A stretch of 64,000 bases of DNA from CAZOOM01 sp964460795 (lineage in GTDB: Bacteria > Omnitrophota > Omnitrophia > Omnitrophales > Aquincolibacteriaceae), in contig CAYWRU010000009.1 in the NCBI GenBank assembly GCA_964460795.1, forward strand, positions 1 through 64,000, read 5' to 3'. Position 1 is the stretch's first letter. Each line of letters opens with the position of its first letter. Positions 16,813-25,200 of this stretch are shown piece by piece. The translations under genes were made by a program, and so were the position numbers. Under the pieces are notes generated by a model, which worked only from the letters and a program-made list of their open reading frames with translations, ran no database searches and was not told where the DNA came from.

Positions 16813-17224
16813 GATTTTTTCGCTTCCATGAATGGGATGAAGAGGAGCTTGTCTTCTCAATAACTCTTGCCTTTGCCGCAAGGAGTTGAATCAGTTCAGG
16901 ATCTGACCCGAGCGGAGGCGCAAAATGAAACTCCGTATCCGTGTGAGTCACTTTAAAATCGGCGATCATGCGAGGGATGTCTTCCATAAGATGCCGTCCT
17001 GGAAAAAGCAGCACCGGAAAAACAAAAAAAGTACGGATTCCCGTCTGATAGGAGCGATCAAGCTGCTCAGAGAGCTTTGGATCAGCAAGCTCTAAAAAAC
17101 ATCCTTCCACCCGCTTTCCAGGCAGAAGTTTCCCGAGACCTTTCGTAAAATCCCAAAAAGCCTGCGTACTCGCCTGGGCCCGAGACCCGTGAGCCACTAA
17201 AAGAACACAAGATTTTGATTTCAT
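16790..17224 (-). CDS. CbiX/SirB-type chelatase, short form
   Basis: A single-domain CbiX-like protein, about 144 residues. The metal-site histidine lies in LLVAHGSRAQAS near residue 11, and a second in FPGRHLMEDIP. CbiX-S/SirB enzymes insert Co2+ or Fe2+ into sirohydrochlorin. No other cobalamin or siroheme gene is in the window. The neighbouring ferredoxin is a common companion. The last 20 residues are Ser- and Lys/Arg-rich and unlike the family. The start overlaps the upstream gene by ATGA. Confidence 0.82.
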   Translation of the reverse strand: MKSKSCVLLVAHGSRAQASTQAFWDFTKGLGKLLPGKRVEGCFLELADPKLSEQLDRSYQTGIRTFFVFPVLLFPGRHLMEDIPRMIADFKVTHTDTEFHFAPPLGSDPELIQLLAAKARVIEKTSSSSSHSWKRKNHGRRKKS

Positions 17225-17577
17225 GCAATTCCCATTTTGGGTTTTTCGGGATCCTTACAAACCACAGGCAATGTCGCTTCCATAGGAATGACGAAAGTTG
17301 CCACTTCATCCACTCCGATCCAAATACGCCGGACCATATACCATATTCCTTTGCCAAAACCCGTGGCTAAGCCGGTTCCTGGCGTCTCCCGATTATCATA
17401 AGCCATCGTGCAAGGGATTTCAGCCGGACTTTGCAAAATATTTCCAATTCCTCGGCTGAATTTAATGCCAATGTCCCGCAAATAATCCGTGGCAGTAGCT
17501 GGATCCTCTGCAAAGGCTGTGACCGATCCGGCGAGCCATAATCCGCAAATCAGGACTGCCACTTTTTTACTTTTCAT
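17221..17577 (-). CDS. Exosortase-system-associated protein, TIGR04073-type
   Basis: This 118-residue protein has a signal peptide (cut near TAFAEDPA) and the family pattern FSRGIGNILQSPAEIP, then GLATGFGKGIWYMVRRIWIGVDEVATFVIP. The TIGR04073 family was named because it occurs in genomes with PEP-CTERM/exosortase systems, mostly PVC-group and related bacteria; its role is unknown. AGGAAGGAG precedes the ATG. It overlaps cbiX by ATGA and follows ribE by 21 bases. Confidence 0.78.
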   Translation of the reverse strand: MKSKKVAVLICGLWLAGSVTAFAEDPATATDYLRDIGIKFSRGIGNILQSPAEIPCTMAYDNRETPGTGLATGFGKGIWYMVRRIWIGVDEVATFVIPMEATLPVVCKDPEKPKMGIA

Positions 17578-17598
17578 ATCGAACTCCTTCCTGTATTT

Positions 17599-18273
17599 TC
17601 AAAACCCTTGCCGTTTCAATCCCTGAACCGTCCAAGATAAATTTTGTTTTTTTGAAGCAGGCAAAAGCTCTTTTAGCGAGATGTTTTTTCGGTTTTTAAA
17701 TTTTAAAAGATAGCGAAAAAGAAGATCAGCCTCCAGATTGAGTCTATCTCCTATTTTTTTCACACCTAGATTTGTTTCACGCAGCGTGTGCGGAACAAGC
17801 CCCACAATCAAAACGCGGCCGCTCACGGATTGAACCGTAAGACTCACTCCATCAATAGCCACCGATCCTTTACGAACGATGAAAGGCGTCAAAACTTGGG
17901 GGAATGCAATTTGAAAGCTTACATTTTTTCCCTGCCGCGAGATTTTTTTCAGAACGCCTGTCGCATCCACATGCCCGGAGACAAAGTGTCCGCCCATGGC
18001 ATCGCCCCATTTGAGCGATCTCTCAAGATTAACTTTCCCGCCGATCGCAAGATCTCTCAGATTCGTGGCCTCAAGCGTCTCCCGAATGACATCCACTTCA
18101 AAGGTCCGGGCACTTAATCTTGCCACCGTCAGGCACACTCCGTTGACCGCAATACTTTCTCCCAAACTTACTTTTTTCTCGGGATGACTCCAGCGAAATA
18201 CAAAATGAATTTGGCGGCCGGATCGCTTAATATTTTGCACAATACCCTGATTTTGAACAATGCCCGTAAACAT
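17599..18273 (-). CDS. ribE: Riboflavin synthase, alpha chain
   Basis: It dismutates two 6,7-dimethyl-8-ribityllumazine molecules to riboflavin. The product starts MFTGIVQNQGIV and has the two expected internal repeats: GESIAVNGVCLTV with GDAMGGHFVSGHVD in the first, GSVAIDGVSLTV in the second. Length about 224 is typical. ATG 18273 follows the ribD stop at once; a longer open frame to 18330 lies within ribD and is not needed. Confidence 0.95.
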   Translation of the reverse strand: MFTGIVQNQGIVQNIKRSGRQIHFVFRWSHPEKKVSLGESIAVNGVCLTVARLSARTFEVDVIRETLEATNLRDLAIGGKVNLERSLKWGDAMGGHFVSGHVDATGVLKKISRQGKNVSFQIAFPQVLTPFIVRKGSVAIDGVSLTVQSVSGRVLIVGLVPHTLRETNLGVKKIGDRLNLEADLLFRYLLKFKNRKNISLKELLPASKKQNLSWTVQGLKRQGF

Positions 18274-18274
18274 A

Positions 18275-19348
18275 CTAAACCTTTCTTGCTTCCAGAAGAA
18301 GATCGTCTCCGAGCCGAAGCGTCCGTACAATTTTATAGCGGAACGCCTTGTCGCATTCTTTGATGCCCATGCCTTCCACCGACGTTTTGGCGGTGCGTCC
18401 TCCTAGGAAAATGGGAGCAATCATCCAGAGCACTCGATCGACAAGTCCGGACTCTAAAAAAGACCACGCGGTTTCTCCCCCTCCTTCTACCAATAGTTTT
18501 GAAACTCCTAAGCCCCCTAATTTTTTCAGGAGGTCACGAAAATCCAGCCGGCCTTTTTGATCGCGGACAGCCAGCAAAGCCCCAGAACGGGTCTTGCTTT
18601 TTTTTGCTTTAGACAGAAAAGATTCTGCAACCACTCGAATCGTCACTGTCTTCCCTTGAAAAACCTGAAGGGATGCAGGCGCTTCAGATTTTGGATCCAG
18701 CACAATCCTCCAGGGTTTGCCAGGAAGCGTCAAACGCGAATCTAGATGCGTGGTAAGTCGAGGATTATCCAATAAAAGAGTATTTTTCCCGACCAGTACC
18801 GCATCGCTTTCCGCGCGCAGATCATGAACAAAATTACGGGAAGCGGGTGAAGTGATCCATCGCGATTTTCCGGTTACAGTAGCAATTTTCCCATCCAAGG
18901 ACTGCGCCATTTTTAGCGTTACAAACGGAAGTCCGGTACGAATCCATTTAGAGAAGGCCTCAATTTGCTTTTCCGCTTCATCGCTCAAGATCCCGGCACG
19001 AACCCGGATGCCATGTTTCCGAAGGAGCCGAACACCTTGCGCATGATTGCTGCGATTCGGATCAAGTGCAGCAATCACCACTTCCCGAATTCCGGCATCT
19101 ACAATCGCTTTGACGCACGGAGGCGTCTTTCCCCAATGAGCACAAGGCTCCAAGGTCACATAAAGCGTTGCCCCTAGGCTCTTACGCCCCGCCTGGCGAA
19201 GCGCGCGAACTTCTGCGTGATCGCCTCCATATTCAGCGTGATATCCTGCGCCCACACATTTTCCATTTCGGACCACGCAGGCACCTACCTTGGGATTCGG
19301 ACTGACGCGAAATCCGCCCTTTTCGGCAAGGACGATCGCTCGCCTCAT
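18275..19348 (-). CDS. ribD: Bifunctional deaminase/reductase of riboflavin synthesis
   Basis: RibD deaminates and then reduces the pyrimidine intermediate. The N-terminal deaminase shows SPNPKVGACVV, the zinc ligands in DHAEVRAL and PCAHWGKTPPC. The C-terminal reductase begins near LPFVTLKMAQSLDGKIA and has LLVEGGGETAW. I start at ATG 19348 (MRRAIVLAEKGG). ATG 19417 would add 23 residues; the frame is open to 19633, but that part covers hairpin repeats and is unlikely to be coding. The usual family start lies about five residues before the chosen Met, so a non-ATG start in between is possible. Confidence 0.9.
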   Translation of the reverse strand: MRRAIVLAEKGGFRVSPNPKVGACVVRNGKCVGAGYHAEYGGDHAEVRALRQAGRKSLGATLYVTLEPCAHWGKTPPCVKAIVDAGIREVVIAALDPNRSNHAQGVRLLRKHGIRVRAGILSDEAEKQIEAFSKWIRTGLPFVTLKMAQSLDGKIATVTGKSRWITSPASRNFVHDLRAESDAVLVGKNTLLLDNPRLTTHLDSRLTLPGKPWRIVLDPKSEAPASLQVFQGKTVTIRVVAESFLSKAKKSKTRSGALLAVRDQKGRLDFRDLLKKLGGLGVSKLLVEGGGETAWSFLESGLVDRVLWMIAPIFLGGRTAKTSVEGMGIKECDKAFRYKIVRTLRLGDDLLLEARKV

Positions 19349-19439
19349 CCAGATTTCTTCAAATTGGCGCGCGATGGTTGTTTTTTCATCGCTGTGCCAA
19401 TTTGATCCCGAGCCCATTCGCTGGTGCTCAGGGTGGTGA

Positions 19440-19562
19440 GCGATAGTCGAACCACGAAGTCGAGGGATCTTCCCACCTCTTTCATTCGGGGCACGTACTT
19501 CGCACGCCCCGAATGAAAGGACTGCAAGGGAGTCCCGCCGCAAGGGGCGGGGCATCCCTTGG
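19440..19562. repeat. Two strong hairpins between nusB and ribD
   Basis: A 13-bp perfect palindrome (TTTCATTCGGGGC at 19480-19492 with GCCCCGAATGAAA to 19518) encloses the loop ACGTACTTCGCAC. A second stem (about 19524-19561) pairs AAGGGA-CCCGCC with GGCGGGG-TCCCTT. They may process or slow the transcript inside the rib operon. The loop of the first one, read on the minus strand, gives GTGCGAAGTACGTG, close to the codons of the RSEVR tag in the giant ORF. Confidence 0.7.
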
Positions 19563-19565
19563 CTG

Positions 19566-20006
19566 TCAGGAAGGATCTTGGGGCGCATCATGAGAAAAAA
19601 GATTGGCTTGGTGACTGATTTTATCGAGAACACCGTTTACAAATTTTCCGGAATCTTCCTGGGAAAATTTTTTGGCAAGATTAACGGCTTCATTTAAAGT
19701 AACTTTGGGCGGGATATCTTTAAATTTAAGAAATTCGGCCACGGCCATCTGCATGACCAGTTTATCCACTAAGACCACGCGCGTTAAATCCCAATGCTCC
19801 ATGGCTTTTTCAAGCAGTCCATTGATAAAAACCATTTCATCGCGCACGGTCTGGACCAATTTTTCAGAAAAAACACGAACTTCCTGATCTGCATCCGAAT
19901 GAGCCGGCCAAAAACTATCAAATAACTCGGAAATTTCAGAAGGATTATATTCCAGCTGGTAAAGCATCTGCAGCGCATATTCGCGGGCAAGCGTTCGTTT
20001 TCGCAT
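19566..20006 (-). CDS. nusB: Transcription antitermination factor NusB
   Basis: NusB binds boxA RNA with NusE (S10) and supports rRNA antitermination. The 146-residue product has the standard pattern: RTLAREYALQMLYQLEYNP at the start, then VLVDKLVMQMAVAEFLKFKDIPPKVTLNEAVNLAKKF (two adjacent conserved blocks) and SGKFVNGVLDKI near the end. Placement between ribH and ribD is common in bacteria. Confidence 0.94.
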   Translation of the reverse strand: MRKRTLAREYALQMLYQLEYNPSEISELFDSFWPAHSDADQEVRVFSEKLVQTVRDEMVFINGLLEKAMEHWDLTRVVLVDKLVMQMAVAEFLKFKDIPPKVTLNEAVNLAKKFSQEDSGKFVNGVLDKISHQANLFSHDAPQDPS

Positions 20007-20046
20007 TTTAGTCAGTCAATCCGACGTTTCTCATTTTAATGGGTTA

Positions 20047-20117
20047 GAGTAACCAGTTGCCAGTAACCAGATTTGAAATGATATTTTTAATCCTGGTTAC
20101 TGGTTTCTGGTTACTGC
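20047..20117. repeat. AGTAACCAG-type hairpin repeat, copy 1
   Basis: AGTAACCAGTTGCCAGTAACCAG on the left arm pairs with CTGGTTACTGGTTTCTGGTTACT on the right arm across a 24-base AT-rich spacer (arms quoted here are imperfect). It lies between ribH and nusB. Two further intergenic copies lie at 30474-30570 and 34297-34380. Confidence 0.85.
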
Positions 20118-20134
20118 CCCCCCACACAAACTTA

Positions 20135-20611
20135 TCATGAGGGGCAATGAAACTGCCGCGAAAGATCCGCCATTTCAAGCGCAGCCAAGGCAGCGTCCGC
20201 ACCTTTATTCCCGGCCTTGAGTCCGGCCCGGTCAATGGCTTGTTCTAACGAATCCACGGTAAGCACCGCAGTGGTAATCGGAATCCCGCTGCTTAATGCC
20301 ACCTGAGAAATACCGCGTGTCACTTCATGCGCCACACATTCAAAATGATAGGTCTCGCCGCGAATCACACAGGCGAGTGCAATAATCGCGGAATGCTTTT
20401 TCTTTTGAACAAGCTTTTGACAAATCTGAGGAATTTCAAGCGCCCCGGGTGTCCACACCACATCGATTTGCTTTTTTGAAATGCCATGCCGGGTCAAGGT
20501 ATCAAGAGCGCCGCCCAAAAGGCGTGAGGTAATAAATTGATTGAACCGTGCCGCAACAATGGCCATTCGTCCGTGGAAAGAACCGTAACTACCCGCCACG
20601 TGCTTCATCAT
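20135..20611 (-). CDS. ribH: 6,7-dimethyl-8-ribityllumazine synthase
   Basis: Lumazine synthase condenses the RibD and RibB products. Diagnostic motifs are FNQFITSRLLGGAL, VWTPGALEIPQ and CVIRGETYHFECVA with the catalytic His. Length 158 is typical of the capsid-forming enzymes. Its ATG overlaps the ribBA stop (ATGA). A hairpin repeat lies downstream, before nusB. Confidence 0.95.
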   Translation of the reverse strand: MMKHVAGSYGSFHGRMAIVAARFNQFITSRLLGGALDTLTRHGISKKQIDVVWTPGALEIPQICQKLVQKKKHSAIIALACVIRGETYHFECVAHEVTRGISQVALSSGIPITTAVLTVDSLEQAIDRAGLKAGNKGADAALAALEMADLSRQFHCPS

Positions 20612-21807
20612 GAGAGATTGAGAAAATGACCAAGTTTTTCTTTTTTGGTCTTCAAATACTTAAGGTTGTGAGAACGTTGAGCCGTGGCCAAAGAAACTCT
20701 TTCCACCACTTTAAGTCCATGGCCTTCCAGTCCTACAATTTTTCGCGGGTTATTTGTAATCAAACGAAGTTCGGTCAGGCCAAGATCCTTGAGAATTTGG
20801 GCTCCCACTCCATAGTCACGGAGATCCGGCTTAAACCCCAGCTGCTGATTGGCTTCAACCGTATCCAAACCTTGATCCTGAAGTTCATAGGCCTTGAGTT
20901 TATTGGCAAGTCCAATGCCGCGCCCTTCCTGGCGAAGATAAAGAATAACGCCGCATCCCGCCCGATCAATGGCTTCCATGGCCGCAATTAACTGATCCTG
21001 ACAATCGCAGCGAAGCGATCCGATAAGATCTCCGGTAAAACATTCGGAGTGAACGCGAACAAGAACGGGTCCGTGAGAAATATCGCCTTTGACCAAAGCC
21101 ACATGCTCGGCTCCGTCCGTAAAAGAACGGTAGAGTTTAAGGTTCCAGGATCCAAATACCGTTGGGATCACGGCCTCGCTGATTTTCTCTACGGTTTTAT
21201 CTTCCGTCCGGCGATAAGCAATCAAATCCTTGATAGTTCCTATCTTAAGTCCGTGCCTTGCTGCAAATTCCATAAGATCCGGCATGCGCGCCATAGATCC
21301 GTCTTCATTTACAATTTCACAAATCACTCCCACCGGAGGAAGTCCTGCAAGCCGCGCTAAATCAACAGCCGCTTCGGTATGTCCGGCTCGGGTCATGACT
21401 CCACCCTTTTTTGAAATGAGAGGGAAAATATGCCCGGGAGAAACAAGATCCGAAGCTCCAGACTTGGAATCGGCAAGCACTTCAATCGTCCGGGACCGGT
21501 CTGCAGCAGAAATTCCTGTGGTTACTCCGAGGCGGGCATCCACAGAAACGGTAAAGGCAGTGGCCATGGGATCACGAGGCGGAGAGACCATTTTTTTAAG
21601 ACTTAGCGCTTCGGTCCGCTCTTCCACCAAGGGCACACAAATGAGTCCCCGCCCGTAACGCATCATAAAATTAATTTTTTCAGGAGTGACCTTGGCAGCC
21701 GCAAAAATGAGGTCCCCCTCGTTCTCGCGCGCTTCATCATCCGCAAGAATCACCATCTTTCCCTCACGGATATCGCTCACCAAATCTGAAATAGAACTGA
21801 AGGACAT
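20608..21807 (-). CDS. ribBA: Bifunctional DHBP synthase / GTP cyclohydrolase II
   Basis: The N-terminal half (RibB) makes the four-carbon unit: ADDEARENEGDLIFAA, DLVSPGHIFPL and RAGHTEAAVDLARLAG are intact. The C-terminal half (RibA) opens GTP, with the zinc cysteines in SECFTGDLIGSLRCDCQ and the motif LRQEGRGIGLANKLKAY. ATG 21807 gives the usual N-terminus MSFSSISDLVSDI; ATG 21825 is six codons upstream. It is the first gene behind a strong promoter. I found no FMN-riboswitch consensus in its leader. Confidence 0.95.
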   Translation of the reverse strand: MSFSSISDLVSDIREGKMVILADDEARENEGDLIFAAAKVTPEKINFMMRYGRGLICVPLVEERTEALSLKKMVSPPRDPMATAFTVSVDARLGVTTGISAADRSRTIEVLADSKSGASDLVSPGHIFPLISKKGGVMTRAGHTEAAVDLARLAGLPPVGVICEIVNEDGSMARMPDLMEFAARHGLKIGTIKDLIAYRRTEDKTVEKISEAVIPTVFGSWNLKLYRSFTDGAEHVALVKGDISHGPVLVRVHSECFTGDLIGSLRCDCQDQLIAAMEAIDRAGCGVILYLRQEGRGIGLANKLKAYELQDQGLDTVEANQQLGFKPDLRDYGVGAQILKDLGLTELRLITNNPRKIVGLEGHGLKVVERVSLATAQRSHNLKYLKTKKEKLGHFLNLS

Positions 21808-21859
21808 GAGCTCTCTCTTTTTCATTCATTCGGCTTTTTCCGAATGATTATTTTTTTCG

Positions 21860-21888
21860 ATCATAACAGCTGAAAATTTCATTGTCAA
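21860..21888 (-). promoter_or_regulatory. Housekeeping-type promoter of the rib operon
   Basis: Minus-strand TTGACA (21883-21888) and TATGAT (21860-21865) are 17 bases apart. The short leader (about 45 bases) contains a small hairpin, CATTCGG-AAAAAG-CCGAATG, shortly before the start codon, which could modulate translation. Confidence 0.82.
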
Positions 21889-21955
21889 ATCTTAAAGCAT
21901 CTTCTAACCCATCTTAACTCTTTGATTTCAATAGGGTTAACGCCATCTCAGGCAT

Positions 21956-21983
21956 TTGACAGACATGCAAAATATGTTATCTT
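21956..21983 (+). promoter_or_regulatory. Possible promoter for the downstream RNA
   Basis: Plus-strand TTGACA (21956-21961) is followed after 16 bases by TATCTT. It points at the structured RNA at 22038-22166 and away from the rib operon. The -10 is weak. Confidence 0.35.
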
Positions 21984-22037
21984 TAGAATAGATAATGATA
22001 GATGCTCTTTGGAATATAACTTATTGATCTGTAGTAC

Positions 22038-22166
22038 AAAAAGCCTCTGAGGCGGGTCCATCGCGACCGGGAAGTCGAAGACCGTGGCTAAACGTGGATG
22101 TACTGATATACGAAGTCAACAGTAGCCTAGGTTAAGATTTCTAAAACCTGACTCAGAGGCCTTTTT
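22038..22166 (+). ncRNA. Putative structured noncoding RNA, unidentified
   Basis: The ends pair: AAAAAGCCTCTGAG (22038-22051) with CTCAGAGGC-C-TTTTT (22152-22166), with one bulged C. Inside, CCGTGGCTAAACGTGG and AGGTT-N11-AACCT can form smaller hairpins. Both strands end in a run of T after the stem, so it can act as a terminator in either direction. The plus strand is preferred because of the upstream TTGACA. It could be a 6S-like or other small RNA, but I cannot match it to a known family. At minimum it terminates the secreted-protein gene that ends at 22246. Confidence 0.45.
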
Positions 22167-22245
22167 GTTTTAAAACACACGAAACCGCAAAAAACCTCTA
22201 ACAAAAAGGCCCGGATTTTTTGATTTTTCTGTGAGAATGTGCGCG

Positions 22246-25200
22246 TCAAATGCCTTTGAGCTCAACATTCAAAGTCCCAACTTCGCCGCCGGGATTGATC
22301 GTTCCAGAATCCACCACAAATTCCATCTTAAGGATATTGGTCCTGTCAAATTCAGGCGGAAAAATCATGGCGTAATACTGACTTGTCGCCAAGGTGTTCG
22401 TCAGCGAAAAAACAAGAGTATGACCGCTTCCATCATGCAAAATCATCTTGGGACGGCCTACGGTTGACGACTGAGCCCCCAAAATAATTCGAGCCGCAGC
22501 AGAAGCGTCCAGGCCTTGACCATCTCCATCCGAATCAAAATCCAAAACAGCCGTGGCTGATCCACCGCTAGAAATGTTGTAGCTCATCGTCAAGCCTGTG
22601 GAACTGGTTGTCAGAGACGTCGTATTTCCAGAAGAAGAAACCACAGGATGCTTCGGAAGTGTGTAGACATTACCTGATTTAAATCGGGCATCCGGAGCTA
22701 AATCTATCGGAGCAAGACCGCCTTGAAAATTCAGTGCATGAATCACAAAATTTGCATTGGAATCCGAACCCAGCACGGGGTCAAATACTAAACGAATGGA
22801 TTTTACGGCCTGAACCGTTCCATCCGAAGGGAGCACAAGTTCAATTTCTTCAATGGAAGTTCCCTGTGTAAGCGTAAGGACAGATTGATACGTGACCTGC
22901 CCCGCTGCATTCAAAAATTCAATTCGCATTTTTTGCGGTGAATTCGAAGCCGTATAAAGAACGGAAAGCGTGTTGCCGCGAACATCGTAAGCTTGATCCA
23001 ACACCCACGTTTTCGTGGCTTGAGCAGGAAGAGACGAATAAGTTACTCGCGTCCCTTGAGTCGTCGTGGCAGGAGAAACAATTCCTCCGGTCACGGATTC
23101 AGAAGCCACATGTTCAAAGGTCGGCACTAAACGCTCAAAGGGCTGCGGAGGAGGCGGAATGGGCAGAGCCGGACGCGGGACATACCCCTGGATTTTTTTA
23201 GAGGTATCATCATAAAGCTGACCGTACTCATCGGCTAATCCCCGGTTCATCAGATAGCGTCTAAAATCCTCCGGTCCTTTTCCTGCAATTCCAAGCACAA
23301 CCGAAGCATTATCAATGGCCAAATAATTTTGGCTTACCTGATCTTTAGAATAAGCCGCATCCGCAATTCCGTAAGTTCCGATCAAAGCGGGAATTTGCCG
23401 CCAAAGGGCATTCAGCCATTTCAAGGCCTCATCCCGATGGACACGGAAAGCACTCGCAAGAGCGTAGGTCGAACCCAATGTGACATTTAATAGCTCATCT
23501 GTTTCCGCCACAGCCGGCAATCCCACATGCCCCACATAGCCGTCCGTCACGCTTTGAGCTGCGGACAAGAATCCGGGAATGTTATGGGAGGATGCAAAAT
23601 CGGCCTGCGAAATAAAAATATTGTAGAGAGCATTTCCAAATCCAACATAATCTCTCTCGTCATTGCGAAGCAGCGGCCAGAAATACTGGAACGCCGATCC
23701 ATCAAAAGACTGAAGATTTTGAATGGCAGTTCCATCGCTTGCCGTATACGTCACGGGAGCTGCTGAGAGTCCGTCCCAAACTGATCGCGGAATATTCGTG
23801 TAGCGAACCTGAAGAAATGCAATAGCTCCGCGAAACTCCGACATCAATCGGTCCATATTGTAATTTAAATATCCGTTTTGATTGTCCGCAATATCCGGAT
23901 CCCATCCGCCGGCAAAAAGTCCGTTACGGACTAGTTTTTGATAACCCGCTTGCTGATTATTAAGGAAGGTATCTGCTTTTGAGATAATGGACTGGACCAA
24001 ACTATTTTGAGCAGTCGTCCACGTGCCGCCCTCAAGAGCTCCCATCATGACGGCAATACTTTGAGACAGGTTGGCGTTATCTCCCAAACCAATATCCGTA
24101 TTGCCCCAGCGCGTAATGGTTCCTGGATTGGATAAATCAAGCCACGGCAAAAGTCCGTGCCAAGCCGCGGAACTATCTTGAACAGACCGAAGATTCGTGA
24201 TGACGGTGTTCAATTCAGTCAAAAGCTCATCTTTGGTGCGTGAGCCCCACGTAAAATTTCCAGCCGCAGCATCCGAGAGCATCTGTAGATAAAAACCGAT
24301 AGAAGTCGGCTGCGTATGTCTTCCGTCAGAAGTCACATTGCCGCTTGTATCCGTCTTATCAAAAGGCAAATGGGATACAGGATCAATGCCACGTCCCAAC
24401 GAATAGAAGGAAAGACCTGCATTAATGTAAGCAGTTCTTGCCTGAAAAAGATCTGCATCTAAAATCGGAGGCTCAAAAGACACCCCGTTCAACATAAACT
24501 TGATCACACTGTCAGACTTTTTCTGAAGGAGCGCGTGATCTTGGACCAAAGTGATTTGTGCAATGGCATTTTTATTAAAATTGGCAACGGGAACCTGGTT
24601 GTTGTTTTTATCAAACACCGCAACAGGCGCATTAAGATCGATGACGAAATTTTGGTAATACGGCTGCAACGTCAAAAGATAAACGGCCTTATTTTTTGCA
24701 GAATCAAAAACCTCGACTTTCACGCGGTCATTCTGGCTTCCCTGAATCGCCATGACCAGCTGATTGCCGGAAATCGTTAATAAAGTCCCGACAAAGGTTC
24801 CGCTGTTATCGAAGTATCCATTACTGACAGCTGCAAACGTGAAACTTCCGTCATGCGGCAGATGGGACTCAAAATAATATTCTCCGAAATTGGGCTGTTC
24901 GATTCCCACGGTCCCGACCGGACTACCAGTAGACGGATTGCCTCCAAAGGCACTAATCCCCGGATTTCCCGTCAACGTCGTAATGGCGCTTGGATTATAG
25001 GTTTGCCCGGAAATGACCGGAAGAATCGGAAGGGTGTTGAGTCCGCCTGTCTGGATATCAATGCGGCCGGAGGCTCCGCTCCGTCCAAGATCAGTTACAA
25101 AGTTAATGAAACCGACCTGAGTTTCATCAAAATCCGGAAAGGTTGTGAGATCAAAGGTGAAATTTTGATAATCGCCGGTCATGACCAGCCGCTCCACCTC

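Noticed and set aside
19349..19633. N-terminal extension of RibD to 19633
   Set aside because: The extra 95 codons cover two strong hairpins and overlap the end of nusB; they match nothing in the RibD family.
21826..22037. FMN riboswitch ahead of ribBA
   Set aside because: I looked for the conserved AGGGGCGG...CCCACCGGCGGT-type core and did not find it in the leader or upstream region.
22038..22166. tracrRNA, 6S RNA or SRP RNA
   Set aside because: There is no CRISPR array or cas gene in the window, no match to the SRP loop, and no recognisable 6S central bubble; only a generic stem structure is supported.
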